This document shows, one piece after another, positions 35,998 to 45,602 of a stretch of 64,000 bases of DNA. The notes under the pieces are model-generated. The model saw nothing but the letters and a program-made list of their open reading frames with translations, was not told the origin of the DNA and did not search any database. A program made the translations under genes and the position numbers. The first letter of the stretch is position 1. Every line of letters starts with the position of its first letter. Origin of the DNA: Pseudomonas quercus (lineage in GTDB: Bacteria; Pseudomonadota; Gammaproteobacteria; Pseudomonadales; Pseudomonadaceae); contig NZ_JAAVJI010000009.1 of NCBI RefSeq assembly GCF_012033695.1, forward strand, positions 142,608-206,607, written 5' to 3'.

Positions 35998-37155
35998 TTA
36001 CCCAATCACCTTCTTCAAAGCAGATAAGGCTACGTCCATGTCTTCCACACCCAGTGTGGCTGCCTTTATGTCAGCAATGAACTGTGCAACCTTCGCAGGG
36101 GTAGGCTCTTTGAGCCCCTTTAACACAGCGTTCCCTAGAGCTTCTTGGTCTTCACGGTCTTCTGTGCACCTTAGCGCCTTCACAACGTCCTGAATCTGCT
36201 CAGGTGAAAGTACATGGGCAGAGGCGTCCTTCACCACAGCTGACTTGTATTTATCAACAGCCTTGCCTGTCTCTATGGATACCTGGTCTGCCTTATCCAG
36301 CACCTCTTGCTGTATCGCGCCAACGCTGCACATGAACTCGCATTTCTCCAACGTTTGGCTGGCCAGGGTCTGCAACTCCAACAACTCATCTCTGCTGTTG
36401 GCATAGCTTTCCCCCTTCTGAGGTAGTTGCTGGGCTTTCGTCAGCACTTCAAGCGCGGCGACGACGCTGTTCATACCTTCACTGAATTTATCTTTTTCAC
36501 CCAAATAGCCCACCCCATAGGTCATCAGCCCTGGGATTAATGCTTTTGCAGTCTTGGGGTCATTTGCAGCGATGCTGGGCAGGCTGTTGTACAGCGCATC
36601 AAGAGGTTTAACGAACTCCGGGTGATGCTCCCGCGCAAGGCCAAGCTTCAAAAAATCTTGAGCAAATATCGATTGCTCTGCCGGCGTAGCTGTTTTGATG
36701 TCCTTGGTTGCCAGTGTTTCGTTAAACGCGTTGACTGCCTGTTTGGAGGCTTCCCTCACGGCTAATACTGCCGAAGGCGCCTCGTCATTTTCAGGGCAGG
36801 CAAGGTCGTCGTGTGGACCTAGCTCCGCGGTTTTCACCTTCAAGGTATTGATGGCTGCATCCAGGACCGAATGCGCCTTGTGCCAGGCCGCCTGCTTTTC
36901 ATCTTTTGCAGAAACCGGAGCAGCATTCACCGTTGACGCTTGAACCTGAGGTTTTGCCAACTCACTAAACCGTGCAGCTTGAAGCGAGCTAGCCATAGGT
37001 TTCCCAGCAGAGGCCTCAGGCCTGGGAGGCATTGGAGGGGCTTGTGGCACTGGAGCCGGTGAGGCGGGGCGAGAAGTTGTTGCCTCATGGCCTTCAGTCA
37101 TAGGCGTATTTATCACACTAGAAGGCGACGATGCGCCTGATCGAATAGCGGTCAT
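35998..37155 (-). CDS. HrpL-controlled candidate type III effector, 385 residues
   Basis: The ATG at 37155 follows AAAGG at nine bases. An upstream in-frame extension overlaps the hrp box and the chemoreceptor end and is discarded. The first 60 residues (MTAIRSGASSPSSVINTPMT on) are rich in Ser, Thr and Pro, with PAPVPQAPPMPPRP following. This is a strong type III export profile. Residues 100-385 look helical, with runs such as SRDELLELQTLASQTLEKCE and VLDKADQVSIETGKAVDKYK. No signal peptide, membrane helix or known catalytic motif is visible. A perfect hrp box lies 38 bp upstream. Confidence 0.72.
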   Translation of the reverse strand: MTAIRSGASSPSSVINTPMTEGHEATTSRPASPAPVPQAPPMPPRPEASAGKPMASSLQAARFSELAKPQVQASTVNAAPVSAKDEKQAAWHKAHSVLDAAINTLKVKTAELGPHDDLACPENDEAPSAVLAVREASKQAVNAFNETLATKDIKTATPAEQSIFAQDFLKLGLAREHHPEFVKPLDALYNSLPSIAANDPKTAKALIPGLMTYGVGYLGEKDKFSEGMNSVVAALEVLTKAQQLPQKGESYANSRDELLELQTLASQTLEKCEFMCSVGAIQQEVLDKADQVSIETGKAVDKYKSAVVKDASAHVLSPEQIQDVVKALRCTEDREDQEALGNAVLKGLKEPTPAKVAQFIADIKAATLGVEDMDVALSALKKVIG

Positions 37156-37192
37156 GGTAACGGGCCTTTGATACGAATAAAGAACGTACCCC

Positions 37193-37220
37193 TGAGTGGC
37201 CTCCAAGCGCGCTCGGTTCC
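37193..37220 (-). promoter_or_regulatory. hrp box (HrpL-dependent promoter)
   Basis: Minus strand: GGAACC, 15 nt, CCACTCA, an exact consensus match. It shares the same GGAACC-N15-CCACTCA form as the hrpJ promoter. It is partly nested in the inverted repeat at 37201-37237. Confidence 0.92.
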
Positions 37221-37237
37221 ACCTGGCGCGCTTGGAG
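37201..37237 (-). terminator. 12-bp inverted repeat after the chemoreceptor gene, overlapping the hrp box
   Basis: CTCCAAGCGCGC (37201-37212) and GCGCGCTTGGAG (37226-37237) pair perfectly around a 13-nt loop. The loop contains the GGAACC half of the hrp box. It lies 34 bp past the stop of the chemoreceptor gene and could terminate that transcript. No T-run follows. Confidence 0.6.
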
Positions 37238-37270
37238 CCCGTTGAGCAGGCCCCGCCCTTACCGCACGGT

Positions 37271-39187
37271 TTACACTTTGAAATGCCCGACCAACGCTTG
37301 CAGGTTGCCGCCCAGGCGCGCCAGTTCAGCACTGGAGAGGGCCGTCTGCTGGCTGGCAGTCGCGGTCTGCTCCGATACATCACGCACGTTCACGATGCTA
37401 CGGCTGATTTCTTCTGCAACAGCGCTTTGCTGTTCAGCCGCCGTGGCGATCTGCTGGTTCATGGCCTGAATGTTGGACACCGTACGGGTGATGTTCTCCA
37501 GCGAGCCACCGGCGCGCCGGGTCAGCTCCACGCTGCTGTCGGTCAAGGCCTGGCTGCTCAGCATCACGTCCACCACTCGCTTGGTGCCGTTCTGCAGGCC
37601 CGCCACCAGGCCTTCGATTTCTTCTGTGGACTTCTGCGTACGCTGGGCCAAGCCGCGTACCTCATCGGCCACCACGGCAAAACCGCGCCCAGCTTCACCG
37701 GCGCGCGCCGCTTCGATGGCAGCGTTAAGCGCCAACAGGTTGGTTTGCTCGGCCACCGCCTTGATCACGTCCATTACGCTGCCGATCTTGTTGCTTTCGG
37801 CCTGCAGGTTGGTCATGGCGTCCATGGAGCCGCGCACCTCCTCGGCCAGGCGCTCGATGCGTGCGATGGCCTCGCCCACCACCTTGTCGCCCGCTTGGGC
37901 TTCGTGATCAGCCGCGACGGCTGCCTCGGAGGCTTGCTCGGCACTGCGCGCCACTTCCTGCACCGTGGCAGTCATTTCGTGCATGGCCGTGGCCACTTGG
38001 TCGGTTTCGGCCCGCTGGGTGTTGGCGCCTGCACTGGTCTGTTCGGTCACGGCGGACAGTTCCTCGGCCGCGCTGGCGATCTGGGTGACCCCGTCGCGAA
38101 TGCCGGTGATCAATTGGCGCAGTGTAGCGCCCATGCGCTGGATACCTTGCTGCAATACGCCCAGCTCGTCCCGGCGTGTCACCGTCATGGTGCTACCAAG
38201 GTCACCCGCGGCGATGCGTTCCACCGCAGCAAGGGTCTGCTGCAGCGGTTTGGTGATCTGGCGCGTGATCAGCCAAGCGGCCAAAGCACCCAGTATCAGC
38301 GCCAGCAACGCGGCGCTTACCTGAACCACGCGTGCGTGCTGGCTCTCCTGGTCGCGGCGGTCGATCTGCAACTGGTACAGCTCATCGCTGAGGCGTTGAA
38401 TGCCGTTGCCTTGGTCAGTCATTTCAGCGCGGGCGCTGTTGATATTCACGGTATCGGCCTTGAAGTCGGCCAGCGCGCGACGGTAAGCCGCCAGGCTGGT
38501 GCTCAACTCATCGAAACGGGCCGGGTCACCCGACAGCGCGCCCTGCAAGGCAGGTATGGCGGCGATGGTAGCGTCGATCTGTGAGAAGGCTGTGGCTTCG
38601 TTCTCAGCGTTAATGGTGTGCACGTACCCCCGGATGTCGTAACGGGTCGCCTGGAACTGCTCGCGCACCTGGGTGATGGCCTGGAACCGTGCCATTGCCG
38701 CCGCGTCGTCACTCGACTGCGCGGCTGTCTTGCCCAGGCTGGCGATTTGGGCCGTAACCGTGTCTTCCCAGGTATGCAGGGCTTTTCGGTGCGCGATGCT
38801 GGACGTGTACGCATCACGCATGTGCGCCAAGGACACCTGGTAGCCCTTGAGGTATTGGTTCTGCTCTTCCAGGCGCTTCACGTTCTCTGGGCTTTTGAAC
38901 GAGGCCAGCAGCTTCTGCTGCTGAGCCATAGCTGCGTCCAGCTTTACCTTAACAACCTGCGCAGCGGCGTCATCGCCGTCGGCGACCATGTATTGCAGGC
39001 GTGAAATACGCAGGTTGGTGAGGGCGCTATTCAATTGCGAAATGTCACTCATCCAGTTACTGCGCTGGATCAGGCCTTCCAGGCTGTTCCAGCCCGTGAG
39101 CGCCAGCAGTGCTGTTAACACCAGCACCACGGCAAAACCCAAGCAGAGCTTGGCGGTCACACTGATGTTTTCAAACCAGGTTTTCAT
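37271..39187 (-). CDS. Methyl-accepting chemotaxis protein
   Basis: The ATG at 39187 has a strong GGAGGA upstream. The product has 638 residues. Helix one ([20 protein letters not shown]) is followed by a long, all-helical periplasmic domain (residues about 35-285, resembling HBM-type sensors in length) and helix two ([20 protein letters not shown]). HAMP follows, then a signalling domain with the conserved tip [23 protein letters not shown] receptors bind organic acids. The ligand here is unknown. It is directly upstream of an HrpL-controlled gene. Confidence 0.92.
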   Translation of the reverse strand: MKTWFENISVTAKLCLGFAVVLVLTALLALTGWNSLEGLIQRSNWMSDISQLNSALTNLRISRLQYMVADGDDAAAQVVKVKLDAAMAQQQKLLASFKSPENVKRLEEQNQYLKGYQVSLAHMRDAYTSSIAHRKALHTWEDTVTAQIASLGKTAAQSSDDAAAMARFQAITQVREQFQATRYDIRGYVHTINAENEATAFSQIDATIAAIPALQGALSGDPARFDELSTSLAAYRRALADFKADTVNINSARAEMTDQGNGIQRLSDELYQLQIDRRDQESQHARVVQVSAALLALILGALAAWLITRQITKPLQQTLAAVERIAAGDLGSTMTVTRRDELGVLQQGIQRMGATLRQLITGIRDGVTQIASAAEELSAVTEQTSAGANTQRAETDQVATAMHEMTATVQEVARSAEQASEAAVAADHEAQAGDKVVGEAIARIERLAEEVRGSMDAMTNLQAESNKIGSVMDVIKAVAEQTNLLALNAAIEAARAGEAGRGFAVVADEVRGLAQRTQKSTEEIEGLVAGLQNGTKRVVDVMLSSQALTDSSVELTRRAGGSLENITRTVSNIQAMNQQIATAAEQQSAVAEEISRSIVNVRDVSEQTATASQQTALSSAELARLGGNLQALVGHFKV

Positions 39188-39438
39188 GCATTCCTCCAAA
39201 ATTTGACTCGCCCTGCCATGCAAGCCGGGTGTACCGGAGGGCTTCAGGGTGCTGGGCGTGCGTATTCAACCTTTGGCTATCGACCGCTGTGCGCATTTCT
39301 TGACTACGTGCGTACATTTTGTAGGTTGTTCGCAACGGGAGTGGGCATAAAGGCGGTTCAGAAGGTATGTTCGCCCTCATACTAGGCAGTGCCCTGCTTT
39401 CTAGCGCCAGGCACCGTAAACGTCTTAAGGAAACCGTC

Positions 39439-40017
39439 ATGTCCAACCTGGAAATACTTGCCGTGCTGGTTAACGTGCTCGGCGTATGGCTGACCGCCCG
39501 GCGCACCCCTTGGTGCTGGCCTGTGAATGTCATTGCCGTGCTGTTGTATGTCTGGATTTTCTACGATGTGAAGCTGTACTCAGACATGCTGTTGCAGGTC
39601 ATCTTTGTGTTCATGCAAGGCTATGGCTGGTGGCAATGGCGGGCGGGCCGAATGGACGAAGGCCGTGTGCACGTGGATCGGCTACCCCTACACGTGGCCT
39701 TGGTCAGCCTGGTGATAGGCGGGCTACTAGCCCTGTTGCTGGGCGCTGGCATGGCCCATTTCACGGATGCCGAGGTGCCTTGGCTGGATGCCACATTGAC
39801 CGCCTACAGCCTGGTTGCCAGTTACTGGGCAGCTCGCAAGTACATTGCCAGCTGGTGGCTATGGATCGCCTTGGACCTGGTGTATACCGGGCTGTACTAC
39901 TATAAGGCGCTGCCGCTGACGGCGGCCTTGTACGCCGGTTTTATCGTACTGGCCGTGTATGGGCTGAGGGCATGGCAACACAGCGTGGCAGCCCGCTCCA
40001 CGCCAGCGCTGCCATGA
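39439..40017 (+). CDS. pnuC: PnuC-like nicotinamide riboside transporter
   Basis: 192 residues from the ATG at 39439 with AAGGA seven bases upstream. Seven membrane segments. The PnuC patterns are clear: VLVNVLGVWLTARRTPWCWP, NVIAVLLYVWIFYDVKLYSD, FMQGYGWWQWRAG, and the C-terminal SWWLWIALDLVYTGLYYYKA with the substrate-binding Trp and Asn-like positions. It takes up nicotinamide riboside by facilitated diffusion. No NadR-type kinase gene is adjacent. The 250 bp upstream carry no gene. Confidence 0.85.
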   Translation: MSNLEILAVLVNVLGVWLTARRTPWCWPVNVIAVLLYVWIFYDVKLYSDMLLQVIFVFMQGYGWWQWRAGRMDEGRVHVDRLPLHVALVSLVIGGLLALLLGAGMAHFTDAEVPWLDATLTAYSLVASYWAARKYIASWWLWIALDLVYTGLYYYKALPLTAALYAGFIVLAVYGLRAWQHSVAARSTPALP

Positions 40018-40050
40018 CGCACGTTGCCAACACACAGTTGGCGCTCACGG

Positions 40051-40560
40051 CTACAACACGTTCAGCTCAAAGGGCTGCATCTGTGCCCTGAACTGATGGG
40101 AAGCAAACGGCACCTGTACCTTCTGTTGCTGCGCCTTCTGCCATACGTCCAAGGCCGTGGTGCGAGCGCTATCCAGTGCCTGACCCTTGGGCTGCAAAGT
40201 GCGCATCACCGCATAGGTAGCACACAGCATCACCGTCAAATGGGCGGGGTCCTTGGTGGGTGCGGCAAAGCGGGCGTTGGACACATTACCGGCCTTGGAC
40301 ACATCCAGGGTCATGTCCACCTGTGCCCCGTCCCGCTCAAGCCGCTGCCGTACCCTGGCGCCTTTTTTCAACGTCTTGGCCTCGCCAAAGCTGACCGAGC
40401 GGCAGTCCGCTTCCTCCTGAATGTATTTTTTAACGCCCGCCTGTAGCGCCGCTGGCGTGATGCCCAGGCTGGCTTGTGGTTTGGGGTCGGGCTTTTTAGC
40501 CGCTTCAGCAGGCAGCAGGGGTAAGGCAAGCAGGCACATCAGGATCAAGCGGCGGCTCAT
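40051..40560 (-). CDS. Exported hypothetical protein
   Basis: 169 residues from the ATG at 40560, with a perfect AAGGAG seven bases upstream. The signal peptide is MSRRLILMCLLALPLLPAEA, so the mature protein is periplasmic. It is basic and contains two Cys (EADCRSVSF and VMLCATYAV). The family is not recognised. It lies between the PnuC-like gene (convergent) and a chemoreceptor gene. Confidence 0.7.
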   Translation of the reverse strand: MSRRLILMCLLALPLLPAEAAKKPDPKPQASLGITPAALQAGVKKYIQEEADCRSVSFGEAKTLKKGARVRQRLERDGAQVDMTLDVSKAGNVSNARFAAPTKDPAHLTVMLCATYAVMRTLQPKGQALDSARTTALDVWQKAQQQKVQVPFASHQFRAQMQPFELNVL

Positions 40561-40625
40561 GGTAAGGCTCCTTGGAAAGCGACGGAGCATGCTACCTCAA
40601 CCATGAGCCAAACCGTGACCAAGCC

Positions 40626-42278
40626 TCAGGCGATCTTGAAGAACGCGACTTTATCAGTGAGCTGGTCTGCCAATTTAGCCAGCGCCTGGCTGGAGGCCGC
40701 GACTTCCTTGGAGCCCGACGCCGATTGCAGGGTGGAGCCGTGGATACGGGTGATGTTCTGGGCCACTTCCTCCGCCACGGCGGTCTGTTGCGAGGAGGCA
40801 CTGGCGATCTGGGCGTTCATGTCGTTAATGGCCCCCACTTCCACACTGATCTTGTCCAGTGCCTGCTGGGACTGACGGGTTTGCTCGACCGAGCGCTCGG
40901 CCAGCTCACAGCTGTGGCGCATGGCCTTGGCCGCGCTCTGCGTGCCTTCCTGCAGCACACTGATCATGTCACGAATTTCCTGAGTAGACAGTTGCGTGCG
41001 GTTGGCCAGGGACCGCACTTCGTCAGCCACCACTGCAAAGCCTCGGCCATGCTCGCCAGCACGGGCCGCTTCAATGGCCGCGTTGAGCGCCAGCAGGTTG
41101 GTTTGTGCCGCAATAGAGTTGATCACCTCGATCACGGTCTCGATGCGCGCGCTGTCAGTGGTTACCCGCTCCATGGTGGAGGTGGTCTGCTCCAGAATCT
41201 GCGCCAGTTCACCAATGGCCACTGCGCTGGCGGCTACCATCTGGTTGCCCCCTTCTACCTGAGTGTCAGCCTGGCGCGTGGCGCTGGCCGCCTGTACGGC
41301 ATACCCCGAGACCTCATGGGTAGTGGTCGCCATCTGCGTGATGGCGGCCGCAATCTGCTGGGCTTCGGAGGTTTGCAGGCTGATCTGCTCGTTGTTGCTC
41401 GACGACGCCGTTTGAAGCTGTGCGGACGACTGGCTGAGCTGCGAGGCCGCAAGGCGTACCTGGCCAATGGTACCGCGCAGGTTGGCCAAGGCCTTGCCTA
41501 GCACGTCCATCACGCTATCAGGGTAACGAGTGGTAATGGTCTGGTTAAGGTCTCCGTCGGCCAACCGGCGAATGGCGTGTGCCACGTCCGCAGGCTCTGC
41601 ACCCAGGGTCCGTTTCACGTAGCGAATGATCAACGTGGACAGCACAATGCTCAACAAGAGGGCTACGCCTGTGAACACCAGCATCAGCCAGCTGAACTGC
41701 CCTGCTGTCTGCTGCACATCACTCAGGTGGCCATGAATGGAAGCTTCTTCGAAATCGATCAGGGCGTTAATACGCTTGAGCCATTCGCTGTAGTCAGCCG
41801 AGGCCTTGTTCAGCAGCAGGGCCTGGGCACCGGCGATATCACCGGAACGACGCAAGGCCTCCACTTCGCCAGAAGAGGCCAGGGTTTTGCGTTCGATGTC
41901 CTTGATAGCCGTGAGCAGGCTCTGCTCTTGGGCGGTCACAGGGCGGTCCGCGAACAACTGGTCCATGGGCTTGGCCGATTCCACATACACCGCTTCCAAC
42001 TGCCGTACTTCATTCAAGTGCGTGGCCAAGTCTTGGTCATTGTTGACCAGCACCGCATCACGAATAGCAATAGCGCGGTTGTGAACGCTGCCACGGAAGT
42101 TGATTGCATAGCGCTGCACCAGCGCTGCGTTCTGGCTGACGTTGGACAAGGTGTGGTCGATCACGCTCACGCGCTGGATGCCGACCGCCGTAATAACAAC
42201 GATCAGGGACACCACCGCCGCGAACGCTAAGCCGATACGTGTGGCCAAAGAAAGGGAGTTGTTCATAGGAATGCTCAT
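40626..42278 (-). CDS. Methyl-accepting chemotaxis protein (Tar-like 4HB sensor)
   Basis: 550 residues from the ATG at 42278. A start four codons later at 42266 is also possible. Helix one ([20 protein letters not shown]) is followed by a four-helix-bundle periplasmic domain that contains a MotA-like [20 protein letters not shown] block. Helix two ([20 protein letters not shown]), HAMP and a signalling domain with [20 protein letters not shown] complete it. The periplasmic block resembles class receptors for organic acids. The ligand is unknown. Confidence 0.92.
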   Translation of the reverse strand: MSIPMNNSLSLATRIGLAFAAVVSLIVVITAVGIQRVSVIDHTLSNVSQNAALVQRYAINFRGSVHNRAIAIRDAVLVNNDQDLATHLNEVRQLEAVYVESAKPMDQLFADRPVTAQEQSLLTAIKDIERKTLASSGEVEALRRSGDIAGAQALLLNKASADYSEWLKRINALIDFEEASIHGHLSDVQQTAGQFSWLMLVFTGVALLLSIVLSTLIIRYVKRTLGAEPADVAHAIRRLADGDLNQTITTRYPDSVMDVLGKALANLRGTIGQVRLAASQLSQSSAQLQTASSSNNEQISLQTSEAQQIAAAITQMATTTHEVSGYAVQAASATRQADTQVEGGNQMVAASAVAIGELAQILEQTTSTMERVTTDSARIETVIEVINSIAAQTNLLALNAAIEAARAGEHGRGFAVVADEVRSLANRTQLSTQEIRDMISVLQEGTQSAAKAMRHSCELAERSVEQTRQSQQALDKISVEVGAINDMNAQIASASSQQTAVAEEVAQNITRIHGSTLQSASGSKEVAASSQALAKLADQLTDKVAFFKIA

Positions 42279-42348
42279 GGGAATCGAAGCCTGGGAAGGA
42301 TGGCTCCAGGCCATCAACAATTTGGCGTCAATTTAATGAGAAAATTCC

Positions 42349-42360
42349 TTGGTGCACCAA
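42349..42360. promoter_or_regulatory. 12-bp palindrome upstream of the chemoreceptor gene
   Basis: TTGGTGCACCAA is a perfect palindrome in the AT-rich 194-bp intergenic stretch between the FdhA-like and chemoreceptor genes. It lies about 70 bp upstream of the chemoreceptor start, a reasonable operator position. Confidence 0.4.
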
Positions 42361-42514
42361 TTATTTTTTAAATAAAACTTCATAGTCTGGCTCTATCCGC
42401 AAAACTGCAGGCACGAGCGTGGGTGCCCTATGGGTGTGGGCGGTACTGCATAGCAGCTGATAAGAATAAGCACTGCTACCCCGGCTGCGCTCGATGGCCG
42501 GGGCAGCGACGTGG

Positions 42515-43654
42515 TCAGGCGGCGGGCTTGAGCACCACCTTGGTCCAGCCTTGATCTCGGGCGTCGAAGTGCTTATACGCCTCTGGGCCTTCAGCCAGGC
42601 TCAAACGGTGGGAAATGATCTGCGCAGGGTTGGCACGGCCATGATGGATCAGTTCGGCCAGGCGACGATTGTATTGCTTCACGTTGGCTTGGCCGGTGCG
42701 AATGTACTGGCCCTTGAACCAGAACGAACCAAAGTCGAAAGCCATCTTGCCTTCTTTGGCCAGGTCACTCTTGGCGCCGGGGTCCTGAGGTACGAACACG
42801 CCCACTACGCCGATACCACCCGTAGGTTTGGTCGATGCCACCAGGTTGTTCATGGTCAAGTGGTTGGCTTCATGGCCGTGCTTGTTACAGCATTGGTAGC
42901 CCACGCATTCGCAGCCGCGGTCTGTGCCTTGGCCGTTGGTGTGATTCAGGATCTGCTCAACGGCCTCGCTCTCGAGGGAATTGATGGCAATGGCGCCCAT
43001 CTTCTCCGCCAATTTCAGGCGGTCGGGGTGATTGTCCACTACAAACACCTGGGACGCGCCTTTGATCATGGCCGAATGGGCAGCCATCAGGCCCACCGGG
43101 CCCGCGCCATAGATAGCAATGCTCTCGCCCGGCATCAGGCCAGACAGTTCAGTGGCATGCCAGCCAGTGGGAAAAATATCCGACAACATCACATAGTCGT
43201 CTTCCTTTTCCTGGGCATCCTCAGGCAGTACCAGGCAATTGAAGTCGGCATAGGGCACGCGCAGCAGCTCAGCCTGCCCGCCCTGGTAGGGGCCCATCTC
43301 TGCAAAACCATAGGCCGCCCCTGCACTGCCGGGGTTGGCCGTCAGGCAGAACCCGGTCAGGCCCTTCTCACAGTTGGCGCAAAAACCACAGCCGATATTG
43401 AACGGCAGGCACACACGATCACCCACCTTTACGCGATCCACGCCTTGGCCTACGGCGACCACCTCCCCCATGTTTTCATGGCCCAGCACGCGACCCGTCT
43501 CGAAACTGGTACGGCCTTCATACATGTGCAGGTCTGAGCCGCAGATATTAGTGGTGGTGATGCGGACCAAAGCGTCCGTGGGTTTCTCAATCCTGGCATC
43601 GGGCACGTTCTGAACGCTGACGTCGCGTGGGCCGTTGTAAACGATTGCTTTCAT
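42515..43654 (-). CDS. Zinc-dependent dehydrogenase, glutathione-independent formaldehyde dehydrogenase-like
   Basis: 379 residues from the ATG at 43654 with GGAGG nearby. A medium-chain dehydrogenase: catalytic zinc Cys in TTNICGSDLHMYEG and GHENMGEVVAVG, structural zinc Cys in NIGCGFCANCEKGLTGFC, NAD-binding GAGPVGLMAAHSAM and a long insert (GCECVGYQCCNKHGHEANHL) characteristic of the Pseudomonas FdhA group. It oxidises formaldehyde or related aldehydes with NAD and no glutathione. It is slightly shorter than P. putida FdhA and may be a paralogue with another substrate. Confidence 0.85.
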   Translation of the reverse strand: MKAIVYNGPRDVSVQNVPDARIEKPTDALVRITTTNICGSDLHMYEGRTSFETGRVLGHENMGEVVAVGQGVDRVKVGDRVCLPFNIGCGFCANCEKGLTGFCLTANPGSAGAAYGFAEMGPYQGGQAELLRVPYADFNCLVLPEDAQEKEDDYVMLSDIFPTGWHATELSGLMPGESIAIYGAGPVGLMAAHSAMIKGASQVFVVDNHPDRLKLAEKMGAIAINSLESEAVEQILNHTNGQGTDRGCECVGYQCCNKHGHEANHLTMNNLVASTKPTGGIGVVGVFVPQDPGAKSDLAKEGKMAFDFGSFWFKGQYIRTGQANVKQYNRRLAELIHHGRANPAQIISHRLSLAEGPEAYKHFDARDQGWTKVVLKPAA

Positions 43655-43814
43655 GATGTCCTCCACAGTTAACGAACAAGCAGGGAATGTGGCCCTCTTT
43701 CACTAGCACCGTTCCTGCGTAATGCATGAACCCGGACGAACGGCGGGTGCGACCGTACGCTCTATACCAAAACAGCCGCTGGTGCTCCGGGCCGGCCAAA
43801 CGAGAGGGACACCC

Positions 43815-44789
43815 GTGGAAAACGAAACGCCGTGGCACTGGAGTGAGCACACCTTGGCGCAAGCGCGCCGCTTCAACAAAACCCTGGCCTGGCTGCCCAG
43901 GTTTCGTATTCGCAACCGTTTTACGCCCCTGGCCATCCAGGCATTGCTACGCATGGGGCAACTGCGCAGCGCCACCAAGCTGGCACGGCATGGCCTGCAT
44001 GCTCAAAGACAGGTGCTCAGCTGTGAAGGCCACCAAGTACCCGTGCGCATTCTTCGGCCCAATGGCCCAGCGCGTGCTCTGGTGATCGATATTCATGGCG
44101 GAGGTTGGGTGATCGGCAATGCGCAGATGAACGACGACCTCAACGTGGCCATGGTCAACGCCTGCCAGGTGACGGTGGTGTCCGTGGATTATCGGCTGGC
44201 GACCTCAACCCCCATTGAAGGCCTGCTGGCGGACTGCCTCGCTGCGGCCCGGTCACTGCTCAGCCAGGAACACCCAGAGTTCGTGGGCCTGCCGGTGATT
44301 CTGGTGGGCGAGTCAGCCGGTGGGCACTTGGCGGCCGCAACGTTATTGGCGCTCAAACAATGGCCGAGCCTGTTGCAGCGCGTGAGCGGCGCGGTACTGT
44401 ATTACGGCGTATACGACTTCATGGGTACGCCCAGCGTGCGAGCTGCCAAGCCAGACACCTTGGTGCTGGATGGGCCAGGTATGGTGGCTGCGTTTCGCAG
44501 GCTTACGCCAGGCCTGACCGATGCCCAGCGCGCGCAAGCCCCGTTGTCACCCCTGTATGGGGACTTCAATGGCCTGCCGCCTGCACTCTTGCTCGCAGGT
44601 GAACTTGACCCTCTGCGCGATGACACCTTGATGCTTGCCGAACAGTGGGGGGCGTCGGCCCCCGTAGAATCCCACCTCGTGCCTTGCGCGCCCCATGGCT
44701 TTATTCACTTCCCCACAGCCATGGCTAATGAGGTAGTAGCCCGTACGCATGCCTGGATCAATCAGCGCATTGCAGCGTCGCTACCTTGA
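43815..44789 (+). CDS. HSL-type alpha/beta-hydrolase (esterase/lipase)
   Basis: A GTG at 43815 with AGAGGG six bases upstream is the best start. An ATG at 43722 would add 31 residues that look non-coding. The 324-residue protein has the hormone-sensitive-lipase motif HGGGWVIGN, the nucleophile Ser in VGESAGGHLAAA, the Asp region LLAGELDPLRDD and the His in APHGFIHFP. It hydrolyses short-chain esters in the cytoplasm. It converges on hrpL, whose stop lies 21 bp beyond. Confidence 0.88.
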   Translation: MENETPWHWSEHTLAQARRFNKTLAWLPRFRIRNRFTPLAIQALLRMGQLRSATKLARHGLHAQRQVLSCEGHQVPVRILRPNGPARALVIDIHGGGWVIGNAQMNDDLNVAMVNACQVTVVSVDYRLATSTPIEGLLADCLAAARSLLSQEHPEFVGLPVILVGESAGGHLAAATLLALKQWPSLLQRVSGAVLYYGVYDFMGTPSVRAAKPDTLVLDGPGMVAAFRRLTPGLTDAQRAQAPLSPLYGDFNGLPPALLLAGELDPLRDDTLMLAEQWGASAPVESHLVPCAPHGFIHFPTAMANEVVARTHAWINQRIAASLP

Positions 44790-44809
44790 GTGCTCCGTAT
44801 GCCGGCCAT

Positions 44810-45355
44810 TCAGATCGAAGCGCCAATCTGCCGTTTGAGTTGCTCACGTGCGCGGGAGAGGCGCGACCGTACCGTGCCGATCGGTACACCCAGGGACGAA
44901 GCGGTGTCTTGGTAATTGCCATCCATCTCCAAGCTCACTTCAATCACCTGCTGCATGTGGGTCGAAAGCTGGCCAATGGCGACCACCACACGCGCCAACT
45001 GGCGATGGCCATCTACCTGATGGCCGATGTCACGGCCGGGGTGCCCATCCGAATGCACCTGCTCTTCCCAGCTTTCCTGGTAAGGCTGGTTATACATTTT
45101 GCGGAAGTGGTTCCGGATCAGGTTCAGGGCAATCCCACACAGCCAGGTTTGAGGCTTGCTAGTGCCTTGGAACTTGTGCTCGTTACGGATGGCCTCAAGG
45201 AAGGTGCCTTGCAAAAGGTCGTCCACATCGTCTGGGTTCATCACGCGCTTGTGAATGAAGGCACGCAGCATCTGTACCTGGTCAGAGGTCAGGTGACGGA
45301 TAGCGCTGGCCGGTTGGGTATGAGCACCGTTGCCGAGTACGCAATTCGTTTGCAT
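44810..45355 (-). CDS. hrpL: ECF sigma factor HrpL, master activator of the type III regulon
   Basis: 181 residues. Region 2 is seen in LRAFIHKRVMNPDDVDDLLQ with GTFLEAIRNEHKFQGTSKPQ TWL following. Region 4 with its helix-turn-helix is seen in DGNYQDTASSLGVPIGTVRS RLSRAREQL. The size and divergent position next to hrpJ match P. syringae HrpL. It directs RNA polymerase to hrp boxes, of which four perfect ones are in this window. A sigma54-type promoter precedes it, which implies control by HrpR/HrpS-type activators encoded elsewhere. Confidence 0.93.
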   Translation of the reverse strand: MQTNCVLGNGAHTQPASAIRHLTSDQVQMLRAFIHKRVMNPDDVDDLLQGTFLEAIRNEHKFQGTSKPQTWLCGIALNLIRNHFRKMYNQPYQESWEEQVHSDGHPGRDIGHQVDGHRQLARVVVAIGQLSTHMQQVIEVSLEMDGNYQDTASSLGVPIGTVRSRLSRAREQLKRQIGASI

Positions 45356-45395
45356 GGGAACTTACCTTTTATTGGAGAAGTGTCCCTAGCTGTAT

Positions 45396-45411
45396 TGCGA
45401 TAGTTGTGCCA
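45396..45411 (-). promoter_or_regulatory. Sigma54 (-24/-12) promoter of hrpL
   Basis: Minus strand TGGCACAACTATCGCA: the -24 TGGCAC is exact, and GG and GC are ten bases apart. The -12 TCGCA differs from TTGCA by one base. It lies 41 bp upstream of the hrpL start codon. Confidence 0.82.
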
Positions 45412-45547
45412 TATGAAGAATGTTTCATAAACAATTGATTTAAAAGATATTCACCTTTCGAAACAGTGTTATCTAGGGCAAGTTTTTGCAAAATGTTGCA
45501 TGGCCAGGTGCGAGGTTTTGCACAAACGCTCTGCGCGTAGCGCGCAT

Positions 45548-45575
45548 GGAACCGGCCTAGCGCTTCGACCACTCA
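45548..45575 (+). promoter_or_regulatory. hrp box of the hrpJ operon
   Basis: GGAACC, 15 nt, CCACTCA, an exact match. It lies 27 bp upstream of the hrpJ start. A 6-bp hairpin (CTCAGG / CCTGAG, 45572-45590) falls in the short leader. Confidence 0.95.
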
Positions 45576-45602
45576 GGCGTATCACCTGAGCAGAAGCGCG
45601 CT

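Noticed and set aside
37196..38584. 462-residue frame opposite the chemoreceptor
   Set aside because: It overlaps a complete chemoreceptor with all family motifs. The antisense frame is His/Gly/Leu-rich and matches nothing.
43722..43814. N-terminal extension of the HSL-type esterase from an ATG at 43722
   Set aside because: The extra 31 residues are not protein-like and a GTG with AGAGGG upstream at 43815 fits the family length better.
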